From NCBI GenBank assembly GCA_964472785.1, contig CAYYMH010000067.1, forward strand, positions 1-20,112: a DNA stretch of 20,112 nt. Direction: 5' to 3'. This stretch comes from CAYYMH01 sp964472785 (lineage in GTDB: Bacteria > Zhuqueibacterota > Zhuqueibacteria > Thermofontimicrobiales > Thermofontimicrobiaceae). A program made the translations under genes and the position numbers. Positions 1 through 6,952 of the stretch are shown in pieces (positions within the stretch are counted from its first letter, which is position 1; every line of letters starts with the position of its first letter). The notes under the pieces were generated by a model. It was not told the DNA's origin. It searched no databases and worked only from the letters and a program-made list of their open reading frames with translations.

Positions 1-46
1 TTCTTATTATTTTTCTAGTTAAAAGAAAAAAATAAGGATATTTTTT

Positions 47-64
47 TACACTAACGTTAGTGTA
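47..64. promoter_or_regulatory. 18-bp perfect palindrome upstream of lspA
   Basis: The sequence TACACTAACGTTAGTGTA is a perfect 18-bp palindrome ending 38 bp before the lspA start. It is preceded by a T-run and has none after it, so it does not look like a terminator for either strand. A weak promoter could be drawn across it (TTTACA at 45-50, 17 bp, TAGAGA at 68-73). A palindrome in that spacer would suit a dimeric regulator. The regulator is unknown and the operator role is inferred. Confidence 0.45.
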
Positions 65-102
65 TTGTAGAGAAAATAATGTAAAAGAGAGCGAAAAATA
101 TA

Positions 103-594
103 GTGTTCAGATCAAATGTAAAACTGTTAACCTGGTCCTTGATTATTGTCATCATTGATCAACTTTCAAAACTCGCAGTCGTTAAATTTTTCTATATTGG
201 GCAATCTGTAAAAATCCTTGGTAATGTATTGAGGTTTACTTTTATAAAAAATCCCGGAATGGCTTTTGGCATTCAAATCGGGAATCGTATTTTATTTGCA
301 GTGTTTGCTGGTATTGCAGGAATTATTATTCTCATTTATTTATTTCGAATTAAGCCGGAAAATTATTGGGCACGATTTGGATTAGCTTCAATTTTAGGCG
401 GTGCTATCGGCAACCTGATCGACCGAATCATCTATAAAGAAGTCATTGATTTCATCGATATAAGAATTATTCACTGGCCCGTATTCAATGTGGCTGATAT
501 CGCTGTTACCATCGGCATGATTATTTTAATTGCTTACGTGGTTTTCGAAAAAGACCACCCCGAATCAGAAGAAGAACATTTTGAATCTGGTTAA
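103..594 (+). CDS. lspA: Lipoprotein signal peptidase (signal peptidase II)
   Basis: This 163-residue inner-membrane aspartic protease removes the signal peptide from diacylglyceryl-modified prolipoproteins. Four hydrophobic segments fit the family (about residues 8-28, 62-81, 92-107 and 128-147). Visible family motifs are DQLSKL (19-24), KNPGMAFG (49-56), GNLIDR with the first catalytic Asp (D107) and FNVADIAVTIG with the second (D132). Length matches the usual 150-170. The start is GTG at 103, with a weak purine-rich stretch (AAGAGAG) upstream; no ATG fits better. rluD follows 38 bp downstream on the same strand, a common pairing. The acidic C-terminal tail (SEEEHFESG) is unremarkable. Identification is secure. 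Confidence 0.95.
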   Translation: MFRSNVKLLTWSLIIVIIDQLSKLAVVKFFYIGQSVKILGNVLRFTFIKNPGMAFGIQIGNRILFAVFAGIAGIIILIYLFRIKPENYWARFGLASILGGAIGNLIDRIIYKEVIDFIDIRIIHWPVFNVADIAVTIGMIILIAYVVFEKDHPESEEEHFESG

Positions 595-632
595 AGAAAT
601 TAGATTCTTTTGAAAACTGAGATGTTTTAAAA

Positions 633-1649
633 ATGATATCAAACGAAGAACAACAATTTACCAGAGATTCTGAATCAAATAAAAAGAAAGAAATTGTTGT
701 TCCCGAAAATCAAACCGACGAAAGAATCGATCAATATTTATCGGACAAATTAGCAAAAATCTCTCGTTCCCAAATTCAAAAATTAATTAAAGATGGTGAC
801 GTAACGGTAAATGATCAAACAGTGAAACCGAGTTATTCAGTTTCTCCGGGAGATCAAATATTAGTCAATATCCAGCCTTCGAAAAAAACCACATTAGTCC
901 CTGAAAACATTCCCATTGATGTCATATTCGAAGATGAAAGCCTGTTGGTCGTTAATAAAAGAGCCGGCATGGTTGTTCATCCGGCTTATGGAAATTTGAG
1001 CGGCACCTTGGCTAATGCGCTGGCTCATTATAGTAATAATTTATCGACACTCAGTGGTAACTATCGTCCGGGACTCGTGCATCGATTGGACAAAAATACG
1101 TCAGGCTTACTGGTTGTGGCAAAAAATGATTTTGTTCATGCCAAATTATCCGAACAATTTTCAGCGCATACAGTTCAGCGGGAATACATCGCAATCGTAT
1201 GGGGACATTTTGCGCAAAATAAAGGAGAAATTGAAACCTATTTGAACCGAAGTGCCAAAGACAGAACGAAAATCATTGTTTCCGAAGAGGGGAAATACGC
1301 CAAGACAAATTATCAAGTTGTCCAAAAGTTTCATCTTGTTTCTCTGCTAAGATTGAATTTGGAAACCGGGCGTACTCATCAAATCAGGGTACATCTGTCG
1401 TCAAAGGGTCATCCGGTGTTAGGCGATCCCGATTACGGAGGTAGACATAAGCAAACGATAAAGTTAAATCAGGAAGATCGGCTGTTTGCAAATCAATTGC
1501 TGGATTTAATGCCGCGACAGGCACTACATGCAAAAACGCTGGGTTTTATCCATCCGACGACCAGACAGCAAATGATGTTTGATTCCAAATTGCCTCGCGA
1601 TATGCAGGAATTGATAACGTTTATCGAAGAAGGCACGTCGTCCAAATAA
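633..1649 (+). CDS. rluD: Ribosomal large-subunit pseudouridine synthase, RluD family
   Basis: A 338-residue pseudouridine synthase that isomerises uridines in 23S rRNA. Residues about 29-80 form an S4 RNA-binding domain (RIDQYLSDKL, SRSQIQKLIKDGDVTVN). The catalytic RsuA/RluA domain follows from about residue 90, with the signature GLVHRLDKNTSGLLVVAK and its catalytic Asp at D153. Further family motifs are LETGRTHQIRVHL and HPVLGDPDYGG. The start at 633 has only a weak SD (GAG). The first 28 residues are a polar extension before the S4 domain. The gene follows lspA and ends at a strong hairpin terminator. RluD fits best because of the S4 domain and length; RluC or another RluA-family target cannot be excluded from sequence alone. 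Confidence 0.93.
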   Translation: MISNEEQQFTRDSESNKKKEIVVPENQTDERIDQYLSDKLAKISRSQIQKLIKDGDVTVNDQTVKPSYSVSPGDQILVNIQPSKKTTLVPENIPIDVIFEDESLLVVNKRAGMVVHPAYGNLSGTLANALAHYSNNLSTLSGNYRPGLVHRLDKNTSGLLVVAKNDFVHAKLSEQFSAHTVQREYIAIVWGHFAQNKGEIETYLNRSAKDRTKIIVSEEGKYAKTNYQVVQKFHLVSLLRLNLETGRTHQIRVHLSSKGHPVLGDPDYGGRHKQTIKLNQEDRLFANQLLDLMPRQALHAKTLGFIHPTTRQQMMFDSKLPRDMQELITFIEEGTSSK

Positions 1650-1654
1650 AAATA

Positions 1655-1684
1655 AAAAAGTCCTTTCATAAAAAAGGACTTTTT
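1655..1684. terminator. Bidirectional rho-independent terminator
   Basis: A perfect 12-bp stem (AAAAAGTCCTTT at 1655-1666 with AAAGGACTTTTT at 1673-1684) closes a 6-nt loop. The A/T ends give a U-run on both strands. It lies 5 bp after the rluD stop and just past the 3' end of tRNA-Pro on the other strand, so it can end both convergent units. Confidence 0.9.
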
Positions 1685-1691
1685 AAGATAG

Positions 1692-1766
1692 TCGGGGCGC
1701 CGAGATTTGAACTCGGGACCTCCTGCTCCCAAAGCAGGCGCGCTAGCCGTGCTGCGCCACGCCCCG
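1692..1766 (-). tRNA. tRNA-Pro(UGG)
   Basis: The minus strand folds into a full 75-nt cloverleaf: acceptor CGGGGCG/CGCCCCG, D-stem GCGC/GCGC, anticodon stem CCTGC/GCAGG with loop TTTGGGA (anticodon TGG), and T-arm CCGAG-TTCAAAT-CTCGG. The discriminator is A. CCA is not encoded; the next bases on that strand are CT. It lies 43 bp after rdgB on the same strand and just before the shared terminator, so it may be co-transcribed with rdgB and processed out. Confidence 0.97.
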
Positions 1767-1809
1767 TTAAACTACCAGAAATATAAAATAATTTTAACCG
1801 AAATGCAAG

Positions 1810-2409
1810 CTAATTTTTAGACTCTGCTATTTTTTTCAGAATTGCTTTCGCTTTTTTGAGCGCTATTCCCCGATGACTGATTTCGTTTTTTTTCTCGCGA
1901 GACATCTCGGAAAACGTTCGGTTGTATTGCGGAACTAAAAATACAGGGTCATACCCAAAACCATTATCACCACGTTTTTGATCTGTAATGACTCCTCCAC
2001 AGACACCTTCTGCAAATTCAGCTATTCCATCACCAACAATTGAAATGATACATCGAAAACGTGCAGTTCGTTGTTCGTTTGGAACGCCTTCCATTAATTT
2101 AAGCAAATTGTTAACATTGTCTGCATAACTGGCATTTTCACCAGCGAAGCGGCTTGAATACACACTGGGCTTACCATCAAGCGCATCAACTTCAAGACCA
2201 GTATCGTCAGCTAAAGATAGGATGCCTGTTTTCTCAAAGGTAATTTTAGCTTTCTTATAGGCGTTTTCTTTCAAAGATGTTCCATCTTCGATGATTTCAG
2301 GAAGATCATTAAAATCATCTAACGCGAATATTTCCGCATCGATATTGATCAGCAGATCTTCAATTTCATCAATCTTATCATTATTTCGCGTCGCTAAAAC
2401 AATTTTCAA
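1810..2409 (-). CDS. rdgB: XTP/dITP pyrophosphatase (RdgB/HAM1 family)
   Basis: This 199-residue cytosolic enzyme hydrolyses non-canonical purine nucleotides (dITP, XTP) to monophosphates and keeps deaminated bases out of DNA. Family motifs are intact: TRNNDK (7-12), SLADDTGLEVDAL with catalytic Asp near D69, SSRFAG (85-90), GDNGFGYDPVF (147-157) and EISHRGIALKK (176-186). The start is TTG at 2409. The protein begins MKIVLATRN, as the family does, and the next in-frame codon block upstream runs into TAA, so TTG is the only reasonable start; a purine-rich GGCGGGAAG lies just upstream. It sits 32 bp after the zinc-ribbon gene and probably shares its promoter. Another gene for deaminated bases (EndoQ fusion) lies about 6 kb away. 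Confidence 0.95.
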   Translation of the reverse strand: MKIVLATRNNDKIDEIEDLLINIDAEIFALDDFNDLPEIIEDGTSLKENAYKKAKITFEKTGILSLADDTGLEVDALDGKPSVYSSRFAGENASYADNVNNLLKLMEGVPNEQRTARFRCIISIVGDGIAEFAEGVCGGVITDQKRGDNGFGYDPVFLVPQYNRTFSEMSREKKNEISHRGIALKKAKAILKKIAESKN

Positions 2410-2441
2410 TTTGACTTCCCGCCTTTAAACAGTAGTCTTAA

Positions 2442-2636
2442 TTATGCATACACATCATTTTCATTACATTTACAAACTGGCACAAATTGTTCTTTAAAAC
2501 GCCAGCCACCCTTTTTATCATTTTTTTGCGAACTGACGACCATGACCGTATTCATAATTTCACCACATTTGGAACATTTACTTCCCTCTTCTACCCCTTT
2601 TGAAACTTTTGCTGCAAAGCTTTGTCCTTTTGCCAT
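2442..2636 (-). CDS. Small zinc-ribbon protein, function unknown
   Basis: A 64-residue basic protein starting MAKGQSFAAKV. It carries CSKCG (CxxC) near residues 23-26 and a second pair VCKC near the C-terminus (about residues 55-57), the pattern of a one-domain zinc ribbon. The middle (SSQKNDKKGGWRFKEQF) is polar and basic. I start it at ATG 2636; an upstream in-frame TTG (2657) would add seven residues but looks unlike a start. A near-consensus sigma-70 promoter lies about 100 bp upstream, and rdgB starts 32 bp after its stop. I do not recognise a function. Zinc ribbons of this size often bind nucleic acid or ribosomes, but that is inference. Conserved-looking N- and C-terminal motifs (MAKGQSF, CKCNENDVYA) suggest a real family. 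Confidence 0.8.
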   Translation of the reverse strand: MAKGQSFAAKVSKGVEEGSKCSKCGEIMNTVMVVSSQKNDKKGGWRFKEQFVPVCKCNENDVYA

Positions 2637-2672
2637 AATATTTTCCCAACCTTTCAAAAATTTATTTTTCTA

Positions 2673-2700
2673 TCGCCTTAATACATAGGAATGCAGGCGA
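2673..2700 (-). promoter_or_regulatory. Short hairpin in the 5' leader of the zinc-ribbon gene
   Basis: Within the predicted leader, TCGCCT (2673-2678) can pair with AGGCGA (2695-2700) around a 16-nt loop. It is a small 6-bp stem with no T-run, so it is not a terminator. A role in mRNA stability or translation is possible but unproven. Confidence 0.25.
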
Positions 2701-2743
2701 ATTTTCATTACTTATTTATGATACGTTACTTTTAAGAACTTTG

Positions 2744-2772
2744 AATATAAATAATAATTGAAAAAAAGTCAA
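2744..2772 (-). promoter_or_regulatory. Sigma-70-type promoter for zinc-ribbon / rdgB / tRNA-Pro
   Basis: On the minus strand TTGACT (2767-2772) and TATATT (2744-2749) are separated by exactly 17 bp. An A/T-rich stretch precedes the -35 box like an UP element. The predicted start is near 2737, giving a leader of about 100 nt. Confidence 0.7.
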
Positions 2773-2943
2773 TTAAAAAAAATTATTATTAATTTTTATT
2801 ATGAAAATCAACGCAACCATCCCCATCGTTTCATCAAATTCATTATAAGCCATGAGTAGAAATCATCATTATCCGAAATTTATGAATATTTCCTGATGTG
2901 TTTTTTGATGCGGGTAAAAAACGTGTGCTTCGATGAACAAATA

Positions 2944-4173
2944 TTAGCGGTCAGATTGGTTTAGCCTTGCCTTCAGAGACTCGATTTCGTCTTCCATATC
3001 GATCATTCGGCTTTTGATTTGGTTAAACCGCGCCGGCGAAATGATGATGTGGGGCTGATAGGGTCGCTGTTTTTCGTAATTATAATTTAGCGCATCTGTA
3101 AGTATATTACGGGGTTTATTTGGATTGAAGTGGTCCGGTTGTTTACGCGCTATTTCCGGAAAAACCTTCAAAGTGCGATCATCACGGATAAAATCGATGG
3201 AAACAGTTGTACCGGGTTTTGTTTGTTCAATTTGTTTTGCGAATCGTTCCAGGCTGGCTATGTAATTCTCGTTATATTTCAACAACCAGTCGTTTTTTTT
3301 CAGTCCGCATTTTTGTGCCGGTGATCCGGGAATCACCGAGTTGACCACAATTTTCCCCTGAACGAGAGAATCCTGATGAATACTAATTCCCAGCCAACCT
3401 TTTTGTTCGTAATGCATTTTAATAATCTCGTCAAGAATGTAACGAATCTGGTTGCTCGTAAACGCCAGCCCGTTTTGGTTTGAATAATCAACAAAACCAG
3501 GGCCATCCAACCAGATGTCGGATTGCAATTGAGCTGATATAATACCAATTAATTCGCCGTTCAAATTAAAAATACCGGCGCCGGAGCAGCCGGGATTAAT
3601 GGGAGCCGATACAATGAACAACCCCTCTTCAGTTATTCCGTTCACAATGCCGAATGACGCGAACGGAGAGATTCCCATCGAATTACCGAGTACCATACCA
3701 ATCGAATAAATCGAAACATTATCCGAATTGCCAAGTTGAACCGGTTTTAAAGAATCTGCATCGATTTTAAGAATTGCTAATCCTGTTTTTTCATCAGTGC
3801 CAATATATGTCGCATTATAACTGGTTTTATTATAAAGTGTGACTTTAATTTCTTCAAAGTTCGCTAACATGCTGCTTTTGGTGATAATAAATCCATCTTC
3901 GTTATAAACAATCCCCGAACCGACAATCCAAAGATTATCTTTTTTTTCTTCTCTCTCATCCCAAAACAGTGATTTTAACCCATTCGACTTTTCAACTATG
4001 TAAGGCCGGGTTGACTTTGAAGACACAGTGACAATTGACTGCTTTGTTTGATTCACCAGATCAAAAATTTCTGTCTGAAGTTGTCCGATGAGACGACGTG
4101 GTTGGGAATTGCCAATTGCGGTTAAGTTAAGAATAACCAAAATGACAACATTAACAAAAAGTATATTTTTCAT
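2944..4173 (-). CDS. Exported HtrA-fold protein with PDZ domain, catalytic His and Asp missing (pseudoprotease)
   Basis: A 409-residue S1C (HtrA/DegP/MucD) relative. A signal peptide (MKNILFVNVVILVILNLTAIGNSQ) precedes a trypsin-like domain (about 85-245), one PDZ domain (about 260-340; WLGISI, SPAQKCGLKKND) and a short C-terminal coiled coil (about 386-406). Numbering is from the ATG at 4173, preceded by GAGG; an in-frame TTG at 4182 is less likely. The catalytic triad is broken: the usual T-N-x-H-V reads TKSSM (Ser101 for His), T-D-L-A reads TGLA (Gly131 for Asp), and only the serine remains (NPGCSGAG, Ser197). The gene lies 91-100 bp after an anti-sigma gene, as degP/mucD-type genes often follow rpoE-type operons. 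I infer a binding or sensing role in the envelope, not proteolysis. Confidence 0.9.
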   Translation of the reverse strand: MKNILFVNVVILVILNLTAIGNSQPRRLIGQLQTEIFDLVNQTKQSIVTVSSKSTRPYIVEKSNGLKSLFWDEREEKKDNLWIVGSGIVYNEDGFIITKSSMLANFEEIKVTLYNKTSYNATYIGTDEKTGLAILKIDADSLKPVQLGNSDNVSIYSIGMVLGNSMGISPFASFGIVNGITEEGLFIVSAPINPGCSGAGIFNLNGELIGIISAQLQSDIWLDGPGFVDYSNQNGLAFTSNQIRYILDEIIKMHYEQKGWLGISIHQDSLVQGKIVVNSVIPGSPAQKCGLKKNDWLLKYNENYIASLERFAKQIEQTKPGTTVSIDFIRDDRTLKVFPEIARKQPDHFNPNKPRNILTDALNYNYEKQRPYQPHIIISPARFNQIKSRMIDMEDEIESLKARLNQSDR

Positions 4174-4201
4174 AATCCTCAATAAAACGTTTGCATGTTT
4201 G

Positions 4202-4251
4202 AAACCCCGGTTATATTAAAAACATTACAACGATTCATTTAACCAGGGTTT
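4202..4251. repeat. Imperfect inverted repeat between anti-sigma and HtrA-like genes
   Basis: AAACCCCGGTTA (4202-4213) and TAACCAGGGTTT (4240-4251) pair over 12 positions with one mismatch around 26 nt. There is no T-run on the minus strand after it, so it is not an ordinary terminator. It could be an operator or a processing hairpin that adjusts the ratio of the two genes. Confidence 0.5.
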
Positions 4252-4273
4252 AATTTGAAATCAAAATTTTTCA

Positions 4274-4897
4274 TCAATACGATGTTTGATAAATGTTGGA
4301 ATTTAATTTTTTGTAAATTCCTTCATTTGCAGTGAATCTCGTTGAATCAAGATCGCTAACTGTTTCTAATTGATCCCTGTTCCGATTTCGCAAAAATTCT
4401 GATGAACCTCTTTTATTGATTTCATTTATCGTTCGGCGCTCTATCGGATAAATAGTTAAGACACCATTTTGCATGTTTCGCACATAATACTGGGATCCAC
4501 CATTCGAATTTGGGTTTTTGACAGCATCAGGTATTTCTTTGGTTTGAAACATTGTAATTGAAATAATTGTAATGAGGAGCGCAAGACTTACCATGGCAAA
4601 GGAAATGCCATAAACTGGTTTTCGAAAAAGCTCCGGGAAAATTTTCCGCTGCGGACTTCGTCTTTCTTTTCTTTTTTCCAGCATGACTTGGGCGCGTAAT
4701 AAGGTATCAAAATCGGGTAAAACAGAGATAGCAGTTAATTTATTTAGCGTGTTCTTGACCAAATTAACCTGTTGTGTTTTTTTAGCACATTTCAGACATG
4801 ATTTTATGTGCTGTTCAATTTCAGCTTTACGCTCTCCATGGAGTTCGTTTTCGAGATAAGCTGAAATTTGATCTTCGCATTTGTGACAATTTATCAT
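4274..4897 (-). CDS. Membrane anti-sigma factor with zinc-finger (ZAS / zf-HC2) domain
   Basis: A 207-residue single-pass membrane protein that should hold the adjacent ECF sigma factor inactive. The cytoplasmic N-terminus has the ZAS zinc motif: CHKC (4-7) and H30-x3-C34-x2-C37. A basic linker (EKRKERRSPQRK) precedes one transmembrane helix at about 97-117, and about 90 residues lie outside, in the periplasm if the orientation is standard. The periplasmic part has no recognised domain and is polar. The start at 4897 has an AGGTGA ribosome site. It lies 93 bp after the sigma gene and before the pseudo-HtrA gene; the outer part is the natural place for a signal or partner to bind. Regulated proteolysis, as with RseA, is inferred from the family. 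Confidence 0.88.
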   Translation of the reverse strand: MINCHKCEDQISAYLENELHGERKAEIEQHIKSCLKCAKKTQQVNLVKNTLNKLTAISVLPDFDTLLRAQVMLEKRKERRSPQRKIFPELFRKPVYGISFAMVSLALLITIISITMFQTKEIPDAVKNPNSNGGSQYYVRNMQNGVLTIYPIERRTINEINKRGSSEFLRNRNRDQLETVSDLDSTRFTANEGIYKKLNSNIYQTSY

Positions 4898-4990
4898 TGG
4901 TCACCTATACATTTTAGAGATGTGAACATGAAGTGATTTTTTGTGTTGTTTATGTTTAACAGAAATAATTATTGATGCTGTTATCAAAAA

Positions 4991-5578
4991 TTATCTATCC
5001 AAAATCTTTTTTAATTTTTCCTGTAATTTCAAACGACCTCTATTGACCCGAGATTTTACCGTACCCAATGGTATATCGACAATTTCACTTATTTCTTCGT
5101 AAGAAAGCTGTTGCACATCTCTCAGCAATATGACTTCCCGAAATTTTGGTGATAACTCCATAATCTTTTTGTGAACAATCTCTTCTTTCATCCGCCCATC
5201 AACATCTTTTTCAGGATTATAATCTTCATCGGAAATGTCATAGTCTTTGTCATTGTAACCTAACTCTGATATTGAAAAGAATCTCCTCCTTTTTCTTTTT
5301 CTTAATTCTGTTTTTGCTAAATTCCCGGCTATCGTATAGATCCACGTTGAAAACTTCGCCACTTTCTGATAGGCTTTGCGGTTCCGATAAACCCTTAAAA
5401 ATGTTTCTTGAACAAGATCTTCAGCTTCAACTGTGTTGCCCAAAAATCTATATATGAAATTTAATAATTGATTCTTATATCTTTTTACAATTAAGTCAAA
5501 AGCATAAAGATCACCATTCTGAAATCGTTCGATCAGCTCTTCATCTGTCGGTTTCGCTGACTTTTTATCTTCAGTCAT
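4991..5578 (-). CDS. ECF RNA polymerase sigma factor (RpoE/SigE-like)
   Basis: A 195-residue group 4 sigma factor. Region 2 spans about residues 25-96 (EAEDLVQETFLRVYRN, KFSTWIYTIAGNLAKTELRKRKRR), an acidic linker about 105-128, and region 4 about 133-190 (ELSPKFREVILLRDVQQLSYEEISEIVDIPLGTVKSRVNRGR with the helix-turn-helix). There is no region 1.1 or 3, as expected. The start ATG at 5578 has AAGGA 7 nt upstream. It heads a three-gene set with a ZAS anti-sigma factor and an HtrA-like protein, which marks it as an envelope-stress regulator. A GGAACTT/GTT-type promoter 22 bp upstream suggests it transcribes its own operon. The exact ECF subgroup is not assigned. Confidence 0.95.
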   Translation of the reverse strand: MTEDKKSAKPTDEELIERFQNGDLYAFDLIVKRYKNQLLNFIYRFLGNTVEAEDLVQETFLRVYRNRKAYQKVAKFSTWIYTIAGNLAKTELRKRKRRRFFSISELGYNDKDYDISDEDYNPEKDVDGRMKEEIVHKKIMELSPKFREVILLRDVQQLSYEEISEIVDIPLGTVKSRVNRGRLKLQEKLKKILDR

Positions 5579-5599
5579 TCAATTTTCCTTGCAAAAATT

Positions 5600-5627
5600 T
5601 TAACCTGATTTTCTTTCTAAAAGTTCC
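5600..5627 (-). promoter_or_regulatory. ECF-type promoter of the sigma operon (likely autoregulated)
   Basis: On the minus strand GGAACTT (5621-5627) and GTTAA (5600-5604) are 16 bp apart. The -35 equals the GGAACTT of E. coli sigma-E-type promoters and the -10 contains the GTT seen with several actinobacterial ECF factors. It falls in the 65-bp gap between holA and the sigma gene. Confidence 0.5.
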
Positions 5628-5643
5628 CGAAAAAAATATCTCG

Positions 5644-6702
5644 CTATATTTCGATTTTAACATTTTTGATCAAATAATACAATAATAACTCCAGTGCTAT
5701 TTTCGGAGATTGATAGCTGGTCTTCAAATGCAAATCTGTATTCTCCAAATGAATGAAAGCCTGACGAAGCTGATCCAAAGAATAATTCTGCGCTTGCTTT
5801 CTCAGTTTATCAACAAAATAAGGATTCACTCCGGTTAACTTTGTCAGTTCGCTTTTTGACGCTTTCTGAACACGAATACTTTCTCTAATTTTTATCAGAT
5901 TGATAAAATGATTTGTCAATCTGGTAACGATCAATATCTTGATCTTTGACAAACCCTGACTGTTCAATAGATTATTCAAAATCGCTAACGCCTTTGTCAT
6001 ATTCTTTTCTCCCACTGCATCACACAACTCAAAAATTGTGTTCTGTTTGGAGAGACTGGTGACTTCCTGAACATCTGCTGACGTGATTCTTGTGTTGGGG
6101 TGAATGTTGGTTTTAATCTTTTCAACTTCATTAACAAGACTCAACAGTGAATTACCGACCTGATCCCTTAGTAGATTTATAGCTTCCATTTCAATGTGCA
6201 TGTCCATGGATTTTACATAATTATTAATCCAGGAAAATATTTCATTTTCATATAGCTGTCGGCAGTTGATTGATACCGAGTTGCTGACAACTGTTTTTCC
6301 CCATTTATCAGTAACAGATTTTACCGGAAACGACAATATTAAACATGTTGTCGGCGCTGGATTTTTTGTATATTCCGCTATATGCTTTAAAGCGCTTGCT
6401 TTAAATTGGTTGACATCTTTGACAATCACAAACCGTTGAGCAGCCATCATCGGATAGGAACTGGCAGCGTTTACGACCTGATCAGACGATGTATCGTTGG
6501 CATAAAATAGATCAAAATTGAAATCTTTAGTCGTCGGATCAAGCCCTTGATCAATGATTTTATCAATCAGATCTTCATGGAGAAATTTTTCTTCACCCAA
6601 TAGAGTATAAACTGAAGCTAACGATTCTTTTTTAATTTTCTGAACAGCGGCCAGATAATCGGTCTTCGTTCCTGTCTTCTTTTTTATTGTTTTTTGTGCC
6701 AT
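5644..6702 (-). CDS. holA: DNA polymerase III delta subunit
   Basis: A 352-residue clamp-loader subunit that opens the beta sliding clamp. The protein follows HolA over its length: SVYTLLGEEKFLHEDLIDKI near the N-terminus (the degenerate AAA+ start), FDLFYANDTSSDQVVNAASSYPMMAAQRFVIVKDV, the middle lid region with LLSLVNEVEKIKT, NTIFELCDAVGEKNMTKAL, and the C-terminal collar domain. The similarity is at the level usual for this fast-diverging subunit. I choose ATG 6702 (MAQKTIKKKTG); the longer frame to 6741 starts at TTG and overlaps a likely promoter. No SD is visible and the predicted transcript start leaves only a few nucleotides of leader. The basic N-terminal tail (KKKTGTK) is an extension. 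Confidence 0.88.
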   Translation of the reverse strand: MAQKTIKKKTGTKTDYLAAVQKIKKESLASVYTLLGEEKFLHEDLIDKIIDQGLDPTTKDFNFDLFYANDTSSDQVVNAASSYPMMAAQRFVIVKDVNQFKASALKHIAEYTKNPAPTTCLILSFPVKSVTDKWGKTVVSNSVSINCRQLYENEIFSWINNYVKSMDMHIEMEAINLLRDQVGNSLLSLVNEVEKIKTNIHPNTRITSADVQEVTSLSKQNTIFELCDAVGEKNMTKALAILNNLLNSQGLSKIKILIVTRLTNHFINLIKIRESIRVQKASKSELTKLTGVNPYFVDKLRKQAQNYSLDQLRQAFIHLENTDLHLKTSYQSPKIALELLLYYLIKNVKIEI

Positions 6703-6713
6703 AAATCTATGAT

Positions 6714-6741
6714 AATATACTTTATTAAGCAAGACAACCAA
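6714..6741 (-). promoter_or_regulatory. Candidate sigma-70 promoter of holA
   Basis: TTGGTT (6736-6741) and TATATT (6714-6719) are 16 bp apart on the minus strand. An overlapping alternative (TTGTCT, 17 bp, TATCAT) also exists. Either would start transcription within about 0-6 nt of the chosen ATG, so holA may be nearly leaderless. Confidence 0.4.
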
Positions 6742-6841
6742 AGCGAATTAAAGATGTAGATTTCAAAAGATAACCAAAAAACGAAACTATCTATTGACGC
6801 TTGCTATTTAAATTATCAAAATAATCAGTTGTTAAAAAAAC

Positions 6842-6949
6842 TTACTTTTTCATCCGTTCACGCTTAAACGCTAATTGGAGGGTGTATGCCAACCCTCCCC
6901 AAATTAGCACTAACAGGATAACCATCATGACGACAGCTCCGGATTCCAT
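6842..6949 (-). CDS. MetS-like small subunit of the NSS transporter
   Basis: A 35-residue single-pass membrane peptide. It has the layout of the MetS family: short N-terminus (MESGAVVMM), one hydrophobic helix (about residues 6-27) containing IWGG near the middle (W17, G18, G19), and a basic tail (KRERMKK). Its ATG lies 3 bp after the stop of the NSS transporter gene, with AAGGA 8 nt upstream. In Corynebacterium glutamicum, MetS is needed with the NSS carrier MetP for methionine and alanine uptake. The partner and the motif make the assignment likely; the substrate here is not known. Its length puts it below common gene-calling cut-offs. Confidence 0.8.
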   Translation of the reverse strand: MESGAVVMMVILLVLIWGGLAYTLQLAFKRERMKK

Positions 6950-6952
6950 CTG

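Noticed and set aside
1..35. Open frame at the window edge ending LIIFLVKRKK then TAA
   Set aside because: Only eleven codons are visible. It could be the C-terminus of a membrane protein, but that is too little to call a gene.
2773..2943. Possible small gene or terminator after the HtrA-like gene
   Set aside because: No stem with a T-run and no open frame with a ribosome site was found in this A/T-rich stretch.
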